This document shows, piece after piece, positions 6,811-8,944 of a stretch of DNA of 8,944 nt. The position numbers and the translations under genes are program-made. Source of the DNA: JAKVCB01 sp963578605 (GTDB taxonomy: Bacteria > Planctomycetota > Planctomycetia > Pirellulales > Lacipirellulaceae); contig CAUZEA010000168.1 of assembly GCA_963578605.1 (NCBI GenBank), forward strand, positions 1 to 8,944, in the 5' to 3' direction. Every line of letters begins with the position of its first letter. Position 1 is the first letter of the stretch. The notes beneath the pieces are model-generated. The model worked only from the letters and a program-made list of their open reading frames with translations. It had not been told where the DNA came from and made no database searches.

Positions 6811-7035
6811 ATGTCGGAATCAAAGGCATTCGAAGTCCGCATCACACAGCTCGAAGAAACCGTTTTACACCAAGAGCGTTTAGTCCAACAACTAAACGAA
6901 ATCGTCATCCAGCTTCGCGCGGGTCTCGAGAAAATGGAAGCCGAAAACGAGGAGCGTCGGCGACAAGTCAAATGGCTCACAGAAAATAATTCGATCATTG
7001 AAGATCGGGCAGACAAGAAGCCGCCCCATTACTAA
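6811..7035 (+). CDS. slyX: SlyX family protein
   Basis: The product has 74 residues and is almost wholly coiled coil. It contains the SlyX signature of a RITQLEETV heptad, HQERLVQQLNE and the C-terminal PPHY. SlyX function is unknown; it is a small cytoplasmic coiled-coil protein found in many bacteria. GGGA at 6800-6803 gives a reasonable ribosome binding site. It lies 21 bp after the ABC-F gene on the same strand and is probably cotranscribed with it. No terminator is visible after its stop. Confidence 0.88.
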   Translation: MSESKAFEVRITQLEETVLHQERLVQQLNEIVIQLRAGLEKMEAENEERRRQVKWLTENNSIIEDRADKKPPHY

Positions 7036-7130
7036 GGAATGTGGCACTCGAGCTACTCGACGACTTACACTTCCGCCAGCGTTGCCGCAAGCGACTCGGG
7101 CGCCGTGTCTTTTATGCCCACATTTCCCAG

Positions 7131-7292
7131 ATGAGTCAGAAACGACTCTCAGTGGATTAGATTATGGCGAAGTTGCGTCGTGCTGACGTACTTTTCGGCA
7201 AGGACACGAAGGTGCCGGAGATCTGCAAGCAACTTGAGATCGCTGAACAGACCTATCACCGTTGGCGACTGAGGTACGGCGGCATGCAACCG
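7131..7292 (+). pseudogene. IS3-family OrfA (helix-turn-helix) remnant, nonsense and truncated
   Basis: From the ATG at 7131 the frame reads MSQKRLSVD, then TAG at 7158-7160, then IMAKLRRADVLFGK. It continues through an E-I-C-K-Q-L-x-I-A-E-Q-T-Y-H-R-W-R-x-R-Y-G-G-M block. This is the N-terminal helix-turn-helix of IS3-group OrfA, where the line normally reads SVEQII-x-KLREADVLL. The stop replaces the usual Gln codon (CAG to TAG). Family resemblance ends after YGGM near 7286, where the coiled-coil half of OrfA and all of OrfB should follow but are missing. The remaining open frame from ATG 7164 to 7352 is a by-product. The element is dead. Confidence 0.75.
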
Positions 7293-7352
7293 AAAAACCT
7301 GTGCCACGGATTCGGTTTTCGTTTGTCCAAAATTTACGACTTAATTCCTTAA

Positions 7353-7870
7353 CCATGTTACTTCTTAACTTGTGAAGCCGGGTCGAAATTTGTACCGAAG
7401 CAAACGGAATGGGGTGTAGAGTTTAAGAGAAACTGGTGGTATGCAGCGTGAGAACATGCGAATGGCTAGAATTGCGAACGCCGTCGAGCGATGACCGAGC
7501 CGAAGTCATTGATGCTCCAGCGAATGACCTCTGGTGAATGGTACCCAGCATGGCGTGATTCGGTCGGCATCCCCGCCCTCGATCCACTTTATGTTCCCCA
7601 ATCCACTACCCTGCTGTTGGCCCTCTTGGCCCTGGTAGCCGCACCGCTTCGAGTGCGGTGTGGGTGATGTTTGGTGCACCTCGGTCTTTCCCTGTAAGGG
7701 CTTCCATGGGGAGTGAAAGAATTCACTACCACTTCTACCACTTTAAGGGCCAATTACCACTTGCAACCGCGAGAAATTGTGATAGTTTGCGTGTGCCTGC
7801 GAATGCAGTGTTATTTTATAACTCAGGCTGTAGACATCCTTTACGGCACGCTTCGCGCTCGAGGGTTAGC
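7353..7870. other. Decayed region before the tRNA remnant
   Basis: About 520 bp with no intact gene. It holds the PEP-CTERM tail remnant (7491-7667), a GC-rich hairpin inside it (CCGCAC 7639-7644 with GTGCGG 7653-7658), three scattered ACCACTT copies (7728, 7737, 7756), and a promoter-like TTGCGT (7787-7792) with TTATTT (7811-7816). That promoter could have served the tRNA. Nothing else is recognisable. Confidence 0.5.
7491..7667 (+). pseudogene. Remnant of a PEP-CTERM protein C-terminus
   Basis: A 58-codon frame ends with VPQSTT (35-40), a run of 12 hydrophobic residues (Leu/Ala/Val), then PLRVRCG and a stop. This is the three-part layout of the PEP-CTERM sorting signal (VPEPST-type motif, transmembrane helix, basic end). 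The signal directs secreted proteins to the exosortase system and is abundant in Planctomycetota. The Glu-Pro pair has become Gln-Ser; CAA-TCC differs from GAA-CCC by one base per codon. Residues 1-34 are unrecognised and no signal peptide or ectodomain precedes them, since an in-frame stop lies at 7467-7469. I read it as a broken C-terminal fragment, though an intact small membrane protein is not excluded. Confidence 0.5.
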
Positions 7871-7917
<47 letters not shown>

Positions 7918-7947
7918 TGCTCTTTTTTCAGATCGTCACGCACTTTA

Positions 7948-8250
7948 TCAGACTGCGTGTTTCTCGGGGTTTCTTGAGGTTCGTGTTTTTCTGCGGGCCA
8001 CTCTGAGTCGTTTTGATGCGATCTGCCGTCCACTGTGCGTCCACTGGCGTCCACTGGCTGCGTGATCCTCTAGAGCGTTGGAAGCTCTTAGAACAGCATT
8101 CTGACGGTCCTCGCTAGTCACCACTAAATGTTCTCTATCATAGTGACGTTCTCTAGTTGCTTGGTTGTTTCCGATCCATGCGTCAATCTCGGACCGTCTG
8201 TAGCCAAGACGTTCCAACTCATTACTTCGATAACCATGGAAAACGCGGCG
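7948..8250 (-). pseudogene. Tyrosine recombinase (integrase) C-terminal remnant
   Basis: Read on the minus strand, the frame gives RRVFHGYRSNELERLGYRR, then IDAWIGNNQA, then RERHYDREH. This carries the end of the phage-integrase catalytic domain: HGYR as the H-x2-R box (8238-8227), WIGN in place of the usual (L/W)GH, and HY with the nucleophilic Tyr at 8142-8140. The H-to-Y spacing is about 33 residues, as usual. The N-terminal part and the first catalytic Arg are missing because the frame meets rhaT at about 8242-8250. The tail continues to a stop at 7948-7950 and includes a short GTCCACTG repeat. The remnant sits 33 bp beside the tRNA-Arg fragment, as expected for an integrated element. The call rests on short motifs. 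Confidence 0.55.
8028..8056. repeat. Three copies of GTCCACTG
   Basis: Exact 8-bp copies start at 8028, 8039 and 8049 (steps of 11 and 10 bp). They fall in the tail of the integrase remnant next to the tRNA scar. They may be chance, a slippage product, or arm-type/accessory binding sites of the lost element. Confidence 0.4.
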
Positions 8251-8944
8251 TCCTCCTCCATGCGGTTGGCGGGCTCGCTGCAGGATCTTTTTACCTGCCT
8301 TTCAAGCGCGTGCGCCGTTGGTCGTGGGAGTCCTACTGGCTGGTTGGCGGACTGCTGATGTGGGGGACTTGTCCACTCATCGCGGCGGTGGTGACGATAC
8401 CGGAATTACTCAACACCCTGCAGCTAGACAAACAGGCCAGCCTGATCACCCTGCTGTGCGGGATGGGCTGGGGGTGCGGCCATATCACCTTCGGACTGTC
8501 AATTCGATATCTGGGGATTTCCCTGGGCACGGGACTGTCGCTCGGCTTTTGCACCTTCTTCGGTTCGCTGATGCCAACTTTGGTGAAAGGCACATTTTTC
8601 ACGTTACTCGCTGCTCCGGCGGGACAGTTTGCCCTGGCAGGCCTGGCAATCTGCCTGGTAGGGATCGTGTTGACTGCCTGGGCCGGCATGTCGAAAGAGA
8701 ACGAGGTATCCGAGGAAATCAAAAAGGAGGGAGTCGAAGAGTTCCAGTTCTTCCGTGGGGTGTCGGTGGCATTGTTCGCCGGTGTGATGAGTGCCTGCTT
8801 TGCATTTGGCATTGAGTTTGGCCAACCACTGCAGGAACTTGCCGTCACCGAAGGCGGAGCAGATCCGATCTACGCCAACAACGCCCCTCTGCTCTTGATC
8901 CTGTGGGGTGGGGGGCTGATGAATTTTCTTTTTTGTATTACGCT
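8178..8944 (+). CDS. rhaT: L-rhamnose/proton symporter RhaT family, 5'-damaged and cut by window end
   Basis: From 8247 the frame reads GVLLHAVGGLAAGSFYLPFK, then RVRRWSWESYWLVGG, and continues through several hydrophobic helices to the window end. Further matches are ITFGLSIRYLG and a later FF-x-GV segment opening the second half. This is the RhaT family (DMT superfamily, about ten membrane helices, inner membrane), which imports rhamnose or a related sugar with protons. About 225 residues are visible; the rest lies downstream. E. coli RhaT has only 7-8 residues before the matching Gly, but no start codon stands at that place here. The only nearby in-frame ATG is 8178, which would add 23 residues read from the antisense of the integrase remnant. 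The gene either lost its native start in a deletion or is expressed as a chimera. There is no frameshift in the visible part. Confidence 0.82.
   Translation, partial: MRQSRTVCSQDVPTHYFDNHGKRGVLLHAVGGLAAGSFYLPFKRVRRWSWESYWLVGGLLMWGTCPLIAAVVTIPELLNTLQLDKQASLITLLCGMGWGCGHITFGLSIRYLGISLGTGLSLGFCTFFGSLMPTLVKGTFFTLLAAPAGQFALAGLAICLVGIVLTAWAGMSKENEVSEEIKKEGVEEFQFFRGVSVALFAGVMSACFAFGIEFGQPLQELAVTEGGADPIYANNAPLLLILWGGGLMNFLFCIT

Noticed and set aside
7041..7307. GTGGCAC/GTGCCAC pair as true IS terminal repeats
   Set aside because: Only 7 bp match with no extension and no target duplication, so chance is possible; mentioned only as a side note.
7728..7762. Three ACCACTT copies as a regulatory repeat
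   Set aside because: Spacing is irregular and no adjacent gene is intact, so no function can be argued.
8028..8056. GTCCACTG copies as a CRISPR array
   Set aside because: The repeats are 8 bp with 2-3 bp between them, far too short for CRISPR repeats and spacers.
8318..8815. Out-of-frame plus-strand ORF inside rhaT
   Set aside because: The membrane-helix pattern and RhaT motifs are in another frame; this one is Arg/Gly/His-rich without family features.

Overview
The window looks like accessory chromosome from a Planctomycetota-like bacterium. The reasons are a decayed PEP-CTERM anchor, a typical tRNA-Arg(ACG) 3' half, IS91 and IS3 remnants, sparse Shine-Dalgarno signals, and a RhaT-type sugar symporter next to a BKACE/extradiol dioxygenase cluster. 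The phylum is inferred from gene style only and has not been tested by search.

Layout. (1) Positions 1-326 hold the C-terminal end of an IS91-family transposase that lacks its usual tail and abuts the next gene. (2) Positions 375-2828 (minus strand) hold a tight two-gene operon: a classical short-chain dehydrogenase, then a two-domain extradiol dioxygenase of the VOC superfamily. The dioxygenase carries a full set of catalytic residues and is fused to a C-terminal domain resembling DUF6081. (3) Positions 2829-3241 are a divergent control region with two operator-like palindromes and a candidate promoter. (4) Positions 3242-4821 (plus strand) hold a BKACE (DUF849) beta-keto acid cleavage enzyme, a long hairpin, and a small antibiotic-biosynthesis-monooxygenase (ABM)-fold protein. 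(5) Positions 4831-4907 form a compound inverted repeat. (6) Positions 4978-7035 hold an ABC-F ATPase with a C-terminal coiled coil, followed 21 bp later by slyX. (7) Positions 7036-8250 are a graveyard: an IS3-type OrfA with a nonsense codon and a truncation, a PEP-CTERM tail with a mutated motif, the 3' half of tRNA-Arg(ACG), and the catalytic tail of a tyrosine recombinase. (8) From about 8247 to the window end is rhaT, missing its own start and first few codons because the recombinase remnant abuts it.

How the genes may work together. The dehydrogenase, dioxygenase, BKACE and ABM-like protein form a plausible divergently controlled catabolic module. In it a ring or enediol would be cleaved, a hydroxyl oxidised to a beta-keto acid, and the keto acid converted with acetyl-CoA to acetoacetate and a new acyl-CoA. 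This order is inference. ABC-F and SlyX are an ordinary housekeeping-type pair. The rest records integration, decay and deletion at a tRNA attachment site.

The most notable items are the VOC-DUF6081 fusion in its divergent cluster, and the tRNA/integrase/rhaT junction.
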